This document shows, one piece after another, positions 24,292 through 35,600 of a DNA stretch of 64,000 bases. Source of the DNA: JAZDFC01 sp043808235 (lineage in GTDB: Bacteria; Bacteroidota; Ignavibacteria; Ignavibacteriales; Melioribacteraceae). The translations under genes were made by a program, and so were the position numbers. Numbering within the stretch: the stretch's first letter is position 1; each line of letters opens with the position of its first letter. The stretch lies in contig JAZDFC010000092.1 in NCBI GenBank assembly GCA_043808235.1, forward strand, positions 1 through 64,000, in the 5' to 3' direction. The notes beneath the pieces were generated by a model. That model worked only from the letters and a program-made list of their open reading frames with translations, was not told the DNA's origin and ran no database searches.

Positions 24292-27117
24292 ATGAAAAAA
24301 TATTTATCGGTTTTATTGTTGATTTTCTCAACCTCTCTTATTGCTCAATCGAGGCTAATCGATAGTCTTAAAAATGAACTTCAAAAACCGCTTCCCGATT
24401 CCACAAAGTGCGACATCTATCTCAAAATTAGCGATGAGTATTTTAAATCGAATTTCGATGAGGCGCTGTTGTTTTCAGAAAAGGCTTTTGAACTCTCGAT
24501 TAAAATTAATGATTTGAAACGGATAGTGAATTGCCGCCGATTTGTTGGCGATGCACATCGAAACATCGGAAATTACAACGAAGCCGAAAAACTATATACT
24601 ATGAATCTTGACGATTCGAAAAAGCTGGGCGATACATTACTATTACGCCGGGCTTACCAGGACATGGGAGTAATTTACAATAATCTCGGCGAGTTTGATA
24701 AATCGGTTTCATACTTAATCCAATCAGCTGAACTTGCCAAGCAGATGAATGATAAAAACGGCTTAGCCGGTTTATACGCTAATATTGGACTGGGATTGAT
24801 AGCAAACCAAAATCCCGACAAAGCTCTTAGCTATCTTAAGCAATCGCTGGATTTATATATCGAACTTGGCAACAAGATACAAATTGCGGGTGGAAATCTT
24901 CGGATAGCACGATTGTATTTTTCTAAAAAGGAATATGAAAAAGCGCTTGAGTATGATCTTAAAGCGCTTAAAGTTGCCGAAGCCGCAGGCAATAAAAATA
25001 TGCTGAGCATTACCTACGGTGAACTCGCTGCAACTTATCTTGACTTAAATAAATTGAATGAGGCGAAAAATTATGCGGGAAAGTCTCTTGCAATAAAAAG
25101 AGAAATGGGAAATAAACGCGGTATTTCGGCAAGTCTTTATACTCTCGGCGGTATTCACATTGAACTAAAAAACTATTCCGAAGCCGAAAAGTTCCTGCTT
25201 GAAGCTTATCAAATGTTTACGGAGATGGATGCAAAAGAACAGATTATGGAAGGGAGGAAAACTCTTTCAACTCTGTACCGTGAATGGGGCAAGTATAAAG
25301 ATGCTTATAGCTACTTTCGTAGTTATTCCGAATTGCGCGATAGCATATTGAATGAACAAAACTCTAAACAAATTTTGGATATTGAAGCAAAGTACCGGGT
25401 AAAAGAAAAGGAGGACTCGCTCGCAATTCAACAAACACAATTGGAACTAAACGAAACTGCTATTTCGAATCAGCGGATTATTTTAATCGGGGCAATTGTA
25501 ATTGTGCTGCTACTGCTTGCGCTATGGATTTTAACCAATCGGAATTTGAAACAACGAAAACGAATTAACGAACAGTTAACCGAACTCGATGAATCGAAGT
25601 CGAGATTTTTTGCAAATATCTCTCACGAACTGAGAACTCCGCTAACTTTGATTTTAGCGCCGCTCCAAAGTTTAATTGATAAATGCAAAGATAAATCATT
25701 TCAATGGGAATTGAAATTGATGCAAAAGAACAGTCAAAATTTATTGCAATTAACCGAGGAGGTTTTTGAATTATCAAAACTCGAAACCGGGAAAATCGCT
25801 GTTAACAAAAGTTCGGTAAATCTGCATAATATCTGTAAAAGAATTTTCTTCGCTTATCAATCGCTCGCCCAATTCCGAAAATTGAGTTACGAATTTTCAT
25901 TCAATATTAATAATGATACTACGGTACTTCTCGATGTTAATAAATTTGAAAAGATATTGAACAATTTGATTTCGAACGCTTTTAAATATTCTTACTCCGG
26001 TGGAACAATCTCGTTGAGTGTTGCGCAAAAGAATGGCGAAATTCAATTTTCAGTTAGTGATAACGGACAGGGAATTCATCCGGATGATCTTCCGAATATT
26101 TTCAACAGATATTATCAAACAAGAAGAAAAGATCAGCCGGATAGAGGAGGAGCGGGAATAGGGCTGGCAATTTCAAAAGAATTCGCGCGTCTGCTAGGAG
26201 GCGATATAACGGTCGGAAGCGAATGGGGAAAGGGAAGCATGTTTACTCTTTCACTTCCTTTCGAAAAGGGAGAACAAATAATTCTACCGGAATTTGAAAT
26301 AACCGAAGAAAATAATTTTATTGATAAGGGACAGGGTTATCAGCCAGTTTTAATAGGCGGGCAGCGTCCAAGAATATTAGTTGTAGAAGATAATCTTGAA
26401 ATGAGCAGATATCTGCTAAGCATCCTTTCCGAATTTTATTTGTGTGCTGCCGCGCCGGATGGGAGAGAAGCTTTGAATATTATGGAGAAAGAAAAATTTG
26501 ATTTAGTTGTTTCCGACATAATGATGCCTAATATGGACGGATTTGAATTCCGTGAAAACGTAATCAAAAATGACGAATGGAAATTAACACCGTTTATTAT
26601 GCTCACTGCTCGAACGCCCGAAGAGGATAAAATAAAAGGGTTCCAGCTTGGCGTTGATGATTACATTACAAAGCCTTTCAACTTGAATGAACTACTTGCT
26701 CGAATTCAGAATTTGTTGACGAACAAATCCGAACGCGATCTATGGAAATCCGAAAATCCCGAAGGAATAGAAGAAGAACAAATACTTCCGGTTGAGAAAA
26801 AACTTTTATCGGATGCGGAAGAACATATATTGAAGAATCTTGACAATGTCAGCTTCACCGCATCGGAATTGGCGGAAAATCTTGCGTACAGTCAACGGCA
26901 ATTGGAGAGATTATTAAAAAAATACACCGGACTTTCACCCAACGCATTCATCCGTGAGATACGATTGCACAAAGCTTATCAGATGCTGGAGAAGCGGCAG
27001 TTCAATACAGTGCTGGAAGTTTGTTACTCGGTTGGGATCGAGAATCCGTCGTACTTCAGTAAAAAATTCTACGAACGATTTGGGAAGAAACCCAGCGAGG
27101 TGATTACATATAATTAA
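24292..27117 (+). CDS. One-protein signalling system: TPR - histidine kinase - receiver - AraC HTH
   Basis: 941 residues from the ATG at 24292, which opens a signal peptide (MKKYLSVLLLIFSTSLIAQ); the frame also extends 20 codons upstream. Residues about 30-370 are TPR repeats, predicted periplasmic. A membrane helix lies near 396-416. HisKA follows with FANISHELRTPLT (His near 445), then HATPase (NLISNAFKYS, DNGQGIHPDD, GGAGIGLAIS). A receiver comes next (ILVVEDNLEMSRYL, SDIMMPNMDG, Asp near 741), then an AraC-type HTH (about 845-940, VCYSVGIENPSYFSKKFYERF). It resembles the hybrid two-component regulators of Bacteroidota but with TPRs as the sensor. The DNA-binding domain implies direct control of nearby genes, plausibly the flanking T9SS cargo genes. 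Confidence 0.92.
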   Translation: MKKYLSVLLLIFSTSLIAQSRLIDSLKNELQKPLPDSTKCDIYLKISDEYFKSNFDEALLFSEKAFELSIKINDLKRIVNCRRFVGDAHRNIGNYNEAEKLYTMNLDDSKKLGDTLLLRRAYQDMGVIYNNLGEFDKSVSYLIQSAELAKQMNDKNGLAGLYANIGLGLIANQNPDKALSYLKQSLDLYIELGNKIQIAGGNLRIARLYFSKKEYEKALEYDLKALKVAEAAGNKNMLSITYGELAATYLDLNKLNEAKNYAGKSLAIKREMGNKRGISASLYTLGGIHIELKNYSEAEKFLLEAYQMFTEMDAKEQIMEGRKTLSTLYREWGKYKDAYSYFRSYSELRDSILNEQNSKQILDIEAKYRVKEKEDSLAIQQTQLELNETAISNQRIILIGAIVIVLLLLALWILTNRNLKQRKRINEQLTELDESKSRFFANISHELRTPLTLILAPLQSLIDKCKDKSFQWELKLMQKNSQNLLQLTEEVFELSKLETGKIAVNKSSVNLHNICKRIFFAYQSLAQFRKLSYEFSFNINNDTTVLLDVNKFEKILNNLISNAFKYSYSGGTISLSVAQKNGEIQFSVSDNGQGIHPDDLPNIFNRYYQTRRKDQPDRGGAGIGLAISKEFARLLGGDITVGSEWGKGSMFTLSLPFEKGEQIILPEFEITEENNFIDKGQGYQPVLIGGQRPRILVVEDNLEMSRYLLSILSEFYLCAAAPDGREALNIMEKEKFDLVVSDIMMPNMDGFEFRENVIKNDEWKLTPFIMLTARTPEEDKIKGFQLGVDDYITKPFNLNELLARIQNLLTNKSERDLWKSENPEGIEEEQILPVEKKLLSDAEEHILKNLDNVSFTASELAENLAYSQRQLERLLKKYTGLSPNAFIREIRLHKAYQMLEKRQFNTVLEVCYSVGIENPSYFSKKFYERFGKKPSEVITYN

Positions 27118-27131
27118 CATTTGTAACCATA

Positions 27132-27178
27132 TGCCCGACTTTTTATTCAAAATAAAGACGGAGAAGTCGGGCATTTTA
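27132..27178 (+). terminator. Rho-independent terminator of the hybrid sensor gene
   Basis: 10-bp perfect stem TGCCCGACTT (27132-27141) with AAGTCGGGCA (27164-27173), followed by TTTTA on the plus strand, 14 bp after the stop codon at 27117. It also separates the convergent gene at 27189. Confidence 0.85.
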
Positions 27179-27188
27179 TCAATCAAAC

Positions 27189-29375
27189 TTATTTCAGTAA
27201 CATCAGTTTCTTAACTGTGCAAAAGCCGCCTACTCGCAATTCGTAAAAATAAATTCCACTTGCTAATCCGTTTGCGTTAAATTCAAATTGGTATGTTCCC
27301 GGATTTTGAATTTCGTTTACAAGTGTTGTTACTTCTCTTCCCAGCACATCATAAATTTTTAAAGTTACATGTTGTAAAGACGGGGCATGCCCCGTCTCTA
27401 CGCCCGGGATGGAATATTGTATTGTTGTTGCCGGATTAAACGGATTGGGATAATTTTGTAACAACTGAAATCCTTCCGGTGTAATAACATCATGTTGCGG
27501 AATTTCCGTAATAGACACGTTACCAAGAATTGCCAGTCCACCGCTTTCTGTTCCAATCCAAACATTGCCATTTGCATCAATATCCAAATCGGTTATATGA
27601 TTTTCAGATAGTCCGGAATTTTCGCGGTTGTATATTGCCATGTTGCTTGGGTTATCAAATATGGCAAGACCTTCTGTTGTTCCCACATATTTTTTGCCCG
27701 AGTTGTCAATAACTATTTTAGTAATTGTATTGCCTGGCAGGTCTGAGTTTCCTGTATAATAATTAGTAAAATCTGTGCCGTCAAATTTTGTAATTCCTCC
27801 GGTTTTTGATAGATAGGGAGTTGCGCCAATCCACAGTGTATTCCCTTCTTTTGCAATACAAGTCGTTATCAGTTGATTGAGTTCATTAAAGTAGCCAACT
27901 GTGCTGGTCCCATTAAACTTTTCCAAATGCCAGCCGGTAATCCAAATATTACCGTTATCGTCCAATAACATATCGCTTATGTTTGTTGTTTGAATTCCGT
28001 AAGGATTTTCGGGGAAAGCCGTCCAGACCGAGTCATCAAAACTTCTCAGGCCAGCTTGCTCACCGCCAAGCCAAAGCATTCCGTGAACTTCGGAGAGAGG
28101 TTCCCATAATAAACAGTTAATATTTGCATCGGATATACCCGAATTAAAATAATTATATTCTGTCCAGCCGTCAATTTTTTTAACCGAAATTCCACCGCCG
28201 CTTGCAGTTGACACCCAAACCGTTCCAAATTGATCTGTGATAATGTCGCTTATTGGATAATTGTAGCTAAAAGGAGTTTCCGAGGATATATAATCGTTGT
28301 TACCGGAAAATTCGTAAATTTTTCCAACAGTACTTATGTATTTATCGTTGGCGTTATTCCTGTTAATATATACTGCCGAAATAGCATTCCCTTCAAGAGG
28401 CGAGTTGGTTATGTCATATTCATTGAAAAGGGTTTCTTTTTGGGAATTGTCTATAGTAAAAAATCCATCATAACATCCGGCGGCAACATAGTTTTTGTTA
28501 ATAACTAATACCCTGCTTATCAGATCACTCGGAGTATCATATGCCGGCGACTGGTATATCCACCAGGTTCCGTCTGCCATTCGAACCCACACTCCGTAAT
28601 AGCCGCTGCCAAACCATACATTGTTTGATTCATCAATATCCAAACTGGAAAAATTGTTATCCTGAAACGGCGAATTATAAGTGTTATATTCAGTCCAATT
28701 GTAGCCGTCCCAGCTCAAAATTCCTTCACCCCACGTTGAAACCCATAAGTTTATTGAACCATCTTTTTTCATCGCCGTAATGTTTCGCGTACCTGCCGGT
28801 GTCGACAGGTTTATCCAAATTTGTCCGTCACTGCGAAATACGTTCCCGCCTGCGGCTGCATATAAACTATTTATACTCTCAACATAAACTGTATTAATGT
28901 AAAAATTAACATCATCATATACATCCCAATTACTACCGGAGAGTAATACAGCACCAACGTTTGTCCCAATCAATACGATGTTGCTTTCGTGATAATCTAA
29001 ACATGTTATTTGGTTTGAGGGAAGCGGTGTATTATCCGTATTATACAGTTCCCATGCCTGCTGACGGTTATAAACTGCTATCCCCTCAACTGTGCCGATC
29101 CAGATACTTAATCCGTCATATGTATTAATATCAATACATGTAAGATTATTCGAGGGAAGCGGGGAGTTTGCATGATTGAAAACGGTTTTTGTACCATCAG
29201 CTATATTAATTTTTATAAGTCCGCCGGTAGTTGCTATCCACCAATTATTTCCATCGCTAACAACTCCGGTAACATTTCTGCTGTCGGTATAATTTTGCCA
29301 GCCGTCATGCTGTGAAAAAGCAGGCGTTGTAATAATTAGCAACAGGAGAATGAATGAAAATTTTTTGTTTGACAT
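27189..29375 (-). CDS. T9SS cargo with two-component-regulator-type propeller repeats
   Basis: 728 residues from the ATG at 29375, which has AAGGAG about six bases upstream and opens a signal peptide (KFSFILLLLIITTPAFSQ). About 12 short repeats of the form NxWxGTxxGxxxYN follow (SIWIGTVEGIAVYN, NVWIGTESGGLAIL, KYVGTTEGLAIFDN), predicted to make one or two seven-bladed propellers. These repeats normally form the periplasmic sensor of hybrid two-component systems. Here they end in a T9SS sorting domain (about 645-728, VKKLMLLK) instead of a kinase. It is convergent with the TPR hybrid sensor. Confidence 0.88.
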   Translation of the reverse strand: MSNKKFSFILLLLIITTPAFSQHDGWQNYTDSRNVTGVVSDGNNWWIATTGGLIKINIADGTKTVFNHANSPLPSNNLTCIDINTYDGLSIWIGTVEGIAVYNRQQAWELYNTDNTPLPSNQITCLDYHESNIVLIGTNVGAVLLSGSNWDVYDDVNFYINTVYVESINSLYAAAGGNVFRSDGQIWINLSTPAGTRNITAMKKDGSINLWVSTWGEGILSWDGYNWTEYNTYNSPFQDNNFSSLDIDESNNVWFGSGYYGVWVRMADGTWWIYQSPAYDTPSDLISRVLVINKNYVAAGCYDGFFTIDNSQKETLFNEYDITNSPLEGNAISAVYINRNNANDKYISTVGKIYEFSGNNDYISSETPFSYNYPISDIITDQFGTVWVSTASGGGISVKKIDGWTEYNYFNSGISDANINCLLWEPLSEVHGMLWLGGEQAGLRSFDDSVWTAFPENPYGIQTTNISDMLLDDNGNIWITGWHLEKFNGTSTVGYFNELNQLITTCIAKEGNTLWIGATPYLSKTGGITKFDGTDFTNYYTGNSDLPGNTITKIVIDNSGKKYVGTTEGLAIFDNPSNMAIYNRENSGLSENHITDLDIDANGNVWIGTESGGLAILGNVSITEIPQHDVITPEGFQLLQNYPNPFNPATTIQYSIPGVETGHAPSLQHVTLKIYDVLGREVTTLVNEIQNPGTYQFEFNANGLASGIYFYELRVGGFCTVKKLMLLK
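27374..27401. repeat. 28-bp coding palindrome, copy 6 (centre CGGGGCATGCCCCG)
   Basis: GTAAAGACGGGGCA followed by TGCCCCGTCTCTAC, in the sorting domain of the gene at 27189 and read as VETGHAPSL. It is exactly copy 4 or 11 without the 21-bp centre, so it is the unsplit parent form of those. Confidence 0.95.
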
Positions 29376-29458
29376 AAGAACTCCTTTTGTATAATCAATA
29401 TAGTTATAATACCTCATGGTCAATACCGCTCACTTCACAAGGCATAAAAATCAAATTA

Positions 29459-30904
29459 CTATTTAATTAGTAACATCTTTTTTGAAATGGATTTCCCTTG
29501 AATCATTAACCGGTAAACATAAATTCCAGTGTTAAATTCTTCCGCTGAGAATTCCACTGAATAATTACCCGCAGGTCGTTCTTGATTAATTAGTTGAGCG
29601 ACTTTCCTTCCAAGAATATCGTAAACTGATAAATTCACAAAATTTCTCTCCGGCAGAGAATACGCAATTGTGGTAGTTGGATTGAAAGGATTCGGATAGT
29701 TTTGGAACAACTCAAATTTTTCAGGCTGTGTATTATTTTCATCTTCAATGTCAGTAATTAAGTCATTAATATTAATCTTAGCCTCTTTGAATGTGACGGG
29801 CTGATTATATGGCCATTCTTTATACCCGTCAAAATAGTATATATAAACAAAGTCATTTAATATGGTGAAGTCATTAATAATACATCCATAATTATGAGGA
29901 ATAAAAGTGTAACCCGCATCGCCATTCTCTTTTATCCAGCTAATTCGCGGACCACTGGAGATAACGAATGCAGTATTGTAAGAGTCAACACACAAATTCG
30001 AGCCGGTCAATTGTCCAATTAAAAGATAACCTGGGAGATAATTTATCGTTTGCTGCTCCCACCCTTTATTTGAGTATTTGAAGAAACGGGGTAGGGAAGT
30101 ATTTGTTAAATTGTGCAGCAGATATGGATTCCCTCCCGGTGAAGACCCAATCATTGCATGTAATCCGTCTATTCCTCCTCCTGCATATGGAATTTCCATT
30201 AGATCAACTAACGATTCAGACCAATTCTCGTCCTCTTTCACAAAAACTCTTGTAATTAAACTATCGGGGTATCGCCCTTCACCGAAGGATAAAAATACTT
30301 TATTTGCGGATTTAACAACACTTACATTTGTTCTGTATGGATAGGTAATATCTGTGAAATTATAAATCTCCCAATGATCAGTGACCCACTTAGCGTATTT
30401 TATTGTTTGTGCATTCGTATAACGACCTTTTCCCTGGTAACCAAATCCAATTTCACCGGATCCATCGACAAAAGACGAAACACGTTTCCAATCTCCGGTT
30501 TCATCAACAAAAAAGTATTCCCACCCAGATTTTGTTTCCCTAAATGAGCCAATAATCCGGTCAGGATAAGAATAAAATCCAGCGTGAATCCATTTATTTC
30601 CGTTTCCGTCAAATTGAAGCGTTGTTGAATTGCCAAAGGAATTGTATTCGGTAATAAGAGCTACAGTATCAGTGGACAATGTTTTGCCGTCTCTTACTGA
30701 ATACATTAAATGAGTTACGCTATTCTGATCTGTATAATAATAAGTAAGGTGAATTTGGTTATTGTAAGTGACCGAGTTTAATCCCGAAACTCCCTGACCA
30801 CCCCCCGTGCTAAGAAACGAATCAATAGCAGTAATTTCGAAATTGGCCTGTGATAAAATTTGTGAGTAGATCATTACAAATAGAGCTGCTAATATCGTTT
30901 TCAT
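29459..30904 (-). CDS. T9SS cargo of unknown function (paralogue of the 49361 gene)
   Basis: 481 residues with signal peptide (LFVMIYSQILSQA) and T9SS sorting domain (about 400-481, SISKKMLLIK). The body shares with the product of 49361-50833 the start IDSF...GVSGL(N/D), the order of blocks (IHL(T/S)YYYT, SVRDG) and a beta-rich, six-bladed-looking pattern, so the two are diverged paralogues. No enzymatic motif. Its sorting domain is one of two in the window without any inserted hairpin (YSLPERNFVNLSVYD). The start codon overlaps the stop of the zinc-ribbon gene as ATGA, so translation is probably coupled. Confidence 0.82.
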   Translation of the reverse strand: MKTILAALFVMIYSQILSQANFEITAIDSFLSTGGGQGVSGLNSVTYNNQIHLTYYYTDQNSVTHLMYSVRDGKTLSTDTVALITEYNSFGNSTTLQFDGNGNKWIHAGFYSYPDRIIGSFRETKSGWEYFFVDETGDWKRVSSFVDGSGEIGFGYQGKGRYTNAQTIKYAKWVTDHWEIYNFTDITYPYRTNVSVVKSANKVFLSFGEGRYPDSLITRVFVKEDENWSESLVDLMEIPYAGGGIDGLHAMIGSSPGGNPYLLHNLTNTSLPRFFKYSNKGWEQQTINYLPGYLLIGQLTGSNLCVDSYNTAFVISSGPRISWIKENGDAGYTFIPHNYGCIINDFTILNDFVYIYYFDGYKEWPYNQPVTFKEAKININDLITDIEDENNTQPEKFELFQNYPNPFNPTTTIAYSLPERNFVNLSVYDILGRKVAQLINQERPAGNYSVEFSAEEFNTGIYVYRLMIQGKSISKKMLLIK

Positions 30905-31125
30905 TTTATCTCCTTTAATGAAGAATTTTCAGGATTTGGTTTATATGGACTGCCGCATATTCCGCAATATTTAGCATACGGATAAGTAATAGGATTGCGA
31001 CAAACATCGCATTCTGTTTTCAACTTTGTGCCGCAGTTTGGACAATAATTTTTTTCTTCCTTTGTGTTGCAGAAGTAATCGCACTTTGGACAAAGTTTAT
31101 AAGTATGTGATTTTATATTGGTCAT
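30901..31125 (-). CDS. Small double zinc-ribbon protein
   Basis: 74 residues from the ATG at 31125 (a TTG five codons earlier is also in frame). It has four CxxC pairs: CPKC, CPNC, CDVC and CGIC, with a further Cys in DYFCN. That is the arrangement of double zinc-ribbon domains, which bind two zinc ions and usually mediate protein or nucleic-acid contacts. No signal peptide. It is sandwiched between two exported-protein genes, overlapping the downstream one by ATGA, so it belongs to the same operon. Role unknown. Confidence 0.75.
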   Translation of the reverse strand: MTNIKSHTYKLCPKCDYFCNTKEEKNYCPNCGTKLKTECDVCRNPITYPYAKYCGICGSPYKPNPENSSLKEIK

Positions 31126-31142
31126 TGGAAATGTGTCCAATT

Positions 31143-32399
31143 TTATCTATTCGGGTTACGAGAATTTGAATTATCGTGATGAGTTCTTGGCCAGCCAGAA
31201 GAAGCCAATGGTTTGTCGCCCTGTATTGCGATTAGTTTACCCGGATTACCTTCACCCGAAGCATATATAGTCCCATCATTTCCGATTGCGGAGCATTCAC
31301 CTTTTGTATCAACGTATAAAGCCCAAACCATATTTCCGTCAGCACTAAAGCATTGAAAAGTACCCAGGCGGTTATAATCAAAGCCGGTTACATAAATTTT
31401 TCCATCGGAATCAATTGCGACGCCATGTGTCCCGGATAAGGGATTCCCGATATTCCATTTCAAATCGCCGGCTGAATTGTAGCAATAAAGTCCCGCATTA
31501 AAACCGAACATCAGAATATCACTATTTGGAGCAATGGAGGGATAACCGGTAATTGCACTTTTCTTCCAGATAATACTGCCATCAGAGGAATTTATTAGTA
31601 GTAAATTATTTGGATTTGCCGTGCTCACAATCAGGTCTCCGCTCAACGTTACGGCTATTCCCTGACTACTATACATATAGCTTTCATCAGGAATTTCAGT
31701 CGACCAGATTACTGCACCCGAAGTTGGATTGACCGCCACAATGCTTCTGATATCTCTAAAGAGTTCCGGGCTCCATTTGTACCAGTAAAGAAATAAATTC
31801 CCATTTATTCCAACTGTTAAATGAATTGCACAATAGCCATCGACAATCCACTTTGTTTGTCCCTGTGGTGTTACTGCAAATAATTTTCTTATATAAGATC
31901 CGGCTCCGATATTTGAGAAGAATATTGTACCATCATTGCCAATTGCAAGGCAGCCGATTTGTGCATGCTGGGGATCCTGTACTTCCCATGTCCATTTGAA
32001 ACTGCCGTTAGATGGATCGATGGCGTACAAAGTGTAGTAACCAATAACGTAGATTGTACCGTCTGTACCAATACAAATTTCACTGCTGATAGCATTGTGA
32101 TCGAGTTCATCCGATTTCCATTTCAGCGTGCTGTCGGGATTAATTGCATAAACTCGTGCGGGAGTCCAGTGAGTTGTACCGCCACCGGCAGCCAGGTAAA
32201 TTGTTCCATCAGGTCCAATTGCAGCAGAACCGAAGGAATAAAGATTAGCGTCGAATTCGTAAGTCCATTTTAATTTGCCCACATTTTCTTGGGGAACTTC
32301 TTCGGGATTATCATCCTTAGGATCTAACAAATCACACGAACACAAAACCGAAAAAGATAACAGGATGCAAGCAAAATAATTGATAATTACTTTATTCAT
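31143..32399 (-). CDS. PQQ-like beta-propeller lipoprotein
   Basis: 418 residues. Lipoprotein signal with lipobox LCSC near residue 20 (LLSFSVLCSCDLL). The body has seven or so propeller blades with the tryptophan-docking pattern GTIYLAAGGG, DPSNGSFKWTWEVQ, NPTSGAVIWSTEIPD, NSSDGSIIWKKSAI, SDGKIYVTG and NDGTIYASG. It ends with the usual GWPRTHHDNSNSR motif of this family. Such proteins are structural or assembly scaffolds at the outer membrane; PQQ itself need not bind. It is first gene of a three-gene operon (with the zinc ribbon and the T9SS cargo), divergent from the histidine kinase at 32602. Confidence 0.87.
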   Translation of the reverse strand: MNKVIINYFACILLSFSVLCSCDLLDPKDDNPEEVPQENVGKLKWTYEFDANLYSFGSAAIGPDGTIYLAAGGGTTHWTPARVYAINPDSTLKWKSDELDHNAISSEICIGTDGTIYVIGYYTLYAIDPSNGSFKWTWEVQDPQHAQIGCLAIGNDGTIFFSNIGAGSYIRKLFAVTPQGQTKWIVDGYCAIHLTVGINGNLFLYWYKWSPELFRDIRSIVAVNPTSGAVIWSTEIPDESYMYSSQGIAVTLSGDLIVSTANPNNLLLINSSDGSIIWKKSAITGYPSIAPNSDILMFGFNAGLYCYNSAGDLKWNIGNPLSGTHGVAIDSDGKIYVTGFDYNRLGTFQCFSADGNMVWALYVDTKGECSAIGNDGTIYASGEGNPGKLIAIQGDKPLASSGWPRTHHDNSNSRNPNR

Positions 32400-32601
32400 C
32401 GCAAGCTCCTTTTATTTGTTTTCTTATCCGGCAGATATTAATCAATTACTGTTCCCTTCTATTGGATTTTGAATTCTGCTAATTTTCAAACAAAAGGATT
32501 TCAAACCTTGTTAAATTCGTCATCCAGCAAAACCACACTGTAGCTCTTTGGAGCAACAAATGGCTGAATTTAATTTCTTTTTTATGTAACTTGTTTTTGA
32601 G

Positions 32602-35600
32602 ATGAAAGCGTCAACAATTTCAATATTACTTTTTATTGGGTTACTCACATTAATTCACGCACAAAAAAAGTACGTCGTCTGGGAAAAGTTAGATTCTCCA
32701 GTAAATCGAAATTGTATTCTTATCTACGGTGAATCAAAAAATAATTTTTGGATTCTTGACGAACCTGGAATTCTCTACCATTTAGTAAAAGGGAAATGGA
32801 ATCTTTATCCGCTTCCCGGAAAACAATATCTGACAAATCTTCGAGTTGCAATCCTGGGATCAGAAAATTTCATTCTCACAGGAATAGATACAGAGTGGCG
32901 TACTCATATTTTTAGATTTGAAAACTCAAAATGGTATAAAGATCAACTTATAATTGATAATCCTGTTACAAAAATTATTTCATACGGTGAAGAGTTAATT
33001 TTTTTTACCGGTGACTGGGCTACTTTTTACAAATGGCAAAATAGAAAATGGGAAAAGATTAAAACACCTTTTATTAATCATATCAACTCATTTGGTACAA
33101 AGGATACGACAATCTGGTTAACCGTTCGTGGGGGAGGTATTTATAGTTTTAAAAACAACAAGTTCACCAAATTTGAAATTGAAGATAATATTAAAAGTGA
33201 TTTTTATGGTCTCTCTTTGAACGAAGGAGGAGAAGTTACTTTTACAATCGCAACCGGAATTGTTTACAAATTTGACGGCAACAAATTCATTAGGGATGTA
33301 TCGGCAAATCTTAATATAAATTCATTGGTAATAGAGAGGAGTATCAATTCATACCAACTGAATCCAAAATATATTTCGTTCTCATCCCCGGAATTGTTAG
33401 TACCGCGCGGATTGATAATAAAAGAATTCATAGAATTGAGTAACAAGTCTATTCTCTTAGTTACGAAGAACAATGATCTTTACATTGGCAAAACAATAGA
33501 TCATAATTATTTCTGCGATCTCGCCGTCACATATCACATCGAAGGGCATAATGATTCGCACTCAACCGGCGCAGCTTTTTTTGATTCCAACAACGATCAT
33601 ATGCCCGATTTATTCGTTTTAAATTCAAATCCGTTAGAGTATTCGGAATTTTATCAAAATCGGAATAGCCTTCCCTTCGTTGACATTACTACCGATAAAG
33701 GATTATCAAATACCACTCAAATTGAAAATTTTACTATCGGTGAATTGAACAACGATTCATTCAATGATTTTGTGATAATGAATGATTCACAATTCGGTTC
33801 CGAGATAAAAATCTTTTTGTCCGACACTAACGGCAAATTACTGCTTGATGAAGTGTTTTGTGCGCCAAAGGGATTTGAACAAAAACCGTTAACAAATTTG
33901 TGGCTTGGTGATTTTTTTAAATCTGGAAATCTTGACATAGATATAACGTCATATTATGGGCCGGATATCACGAAAGGAGGTCAATTTATAATACGGAACA
34001 GTGGATTAACCGGAATGTGTGAGCTTGATTCAAATTATTTTCAAATGACACGCGGCTGGAATGCGCAGTCAATCTTTATGGATTTTAACAACGACGGATC
34101 AAATGACTGGTTAATTATTAATCAATGGCAGCAACTGCGATTATTTTTTCAGAACAAAGACGATGATATGAGCTTTGAGAAACCAATAAAATTTGGGGAC
34201 GCATCATCGGCTGTTCAGGGGGCATTCGCATTTGATTACGATAATGACGGCGACCTCGATATTTTTACATCGTCGGACAAAGAATTAATATCTGTTTATC
34301 GAAATGATGGTAATGGGAATTTTATTGATGTTGATTCTCAACTCGGACTGAGTGAATACAACACAAAAAAATATCCGCCTTCAATTTTTCGTAGTATGAA
34401 TTGCAGCGATTTTAATAACGACGGATTTATCGATCTCTTTCTTACTGCAAACGAGCACGGTAATCCGCGCAATTATTTCTGGATAAACGATTCGGCGAAA
34501 AATTTTATTGAAATGTCGAAGGAATACTTAATTGATCAGCCGTATGTCAAAGGATCAATCACTGGGGATATTGACTGCGATGGCGACATAGATATTTACG
34601 GATTCAAAGACGGTTTAAATGTATTGTGGAATAATTTTCGCGATGATAAAGATTATTTGGCTGTTATACCTGTTGGAGTTAAGTCCAATAAAAATGCAAT
34701 AGGAACAAAAGTAAGTGTGTTCCGAACCGGCAGCGGATTCAATAAAAAGGAATTGATCGGTTACAGGCAGATTGGGAGCGACGATTACGGGAAGAATCAA
34801 CTCAATCAAAGGATTGCGCATTTCGGATTACCGAATACTTTAATGGTTGATCTGAAAATTGAATTTTATAACGGTGATACGAAAACATTCACAAATGTTA
34901 AAACCGGACAAACATTGATCGTATATGAACTGGAAGGATTTTCCGCATTTATTTACAAACTGCCGGGTAACACTGTTAGATTTTTATTATCAACTCAAAA
35001 CCAATTGTACGTTTTAACAATATTCGTTTCGCTAATTATTTTATTTATCGGCACACGAAGCGGAATTAAGAAATACAAATGGAGTCCCTCCACATCACTT
35101 TCGATTGTAATAATTAATATTTCGCTTTTTTGGATAATCATCCTCCTTACGCTGGATGCAAAAAATTATTTCATCAAATATCTACTGCCGTTTGCAATTT
35201 TATTTTCTGGAATCGCTCTGCCTCATTTTATTTTCCTCACCTCTCGCAAGTATTCTTTTTCGGGTAAATCGAAAGAAGAAATCGAGGAATATCTTTTCAC
35301 TAATTTAATGCAGTTCACACACGGAGAATGGGCGTTGCGTAATATCGGTGGACTTCAACTTCTAATTCAAAATTACAATCCGCAAATCGATAATCGGGAG
35401 AAATTCTATCATCTTATAGCTGACCGGATAAAAACTTATTACGAATTAACATTACCATTAATTAGAAAAATCATAGAAACTCTTGAAATTTTGAAAATGG
35501 ATAAAGGAACAATTTCGGCGCTCAGACAAACGAGCAAAAATATACTCCACTCAATTGACAAAATATTGAAAGACGATTCGACCGATATCGACATTCAAAA

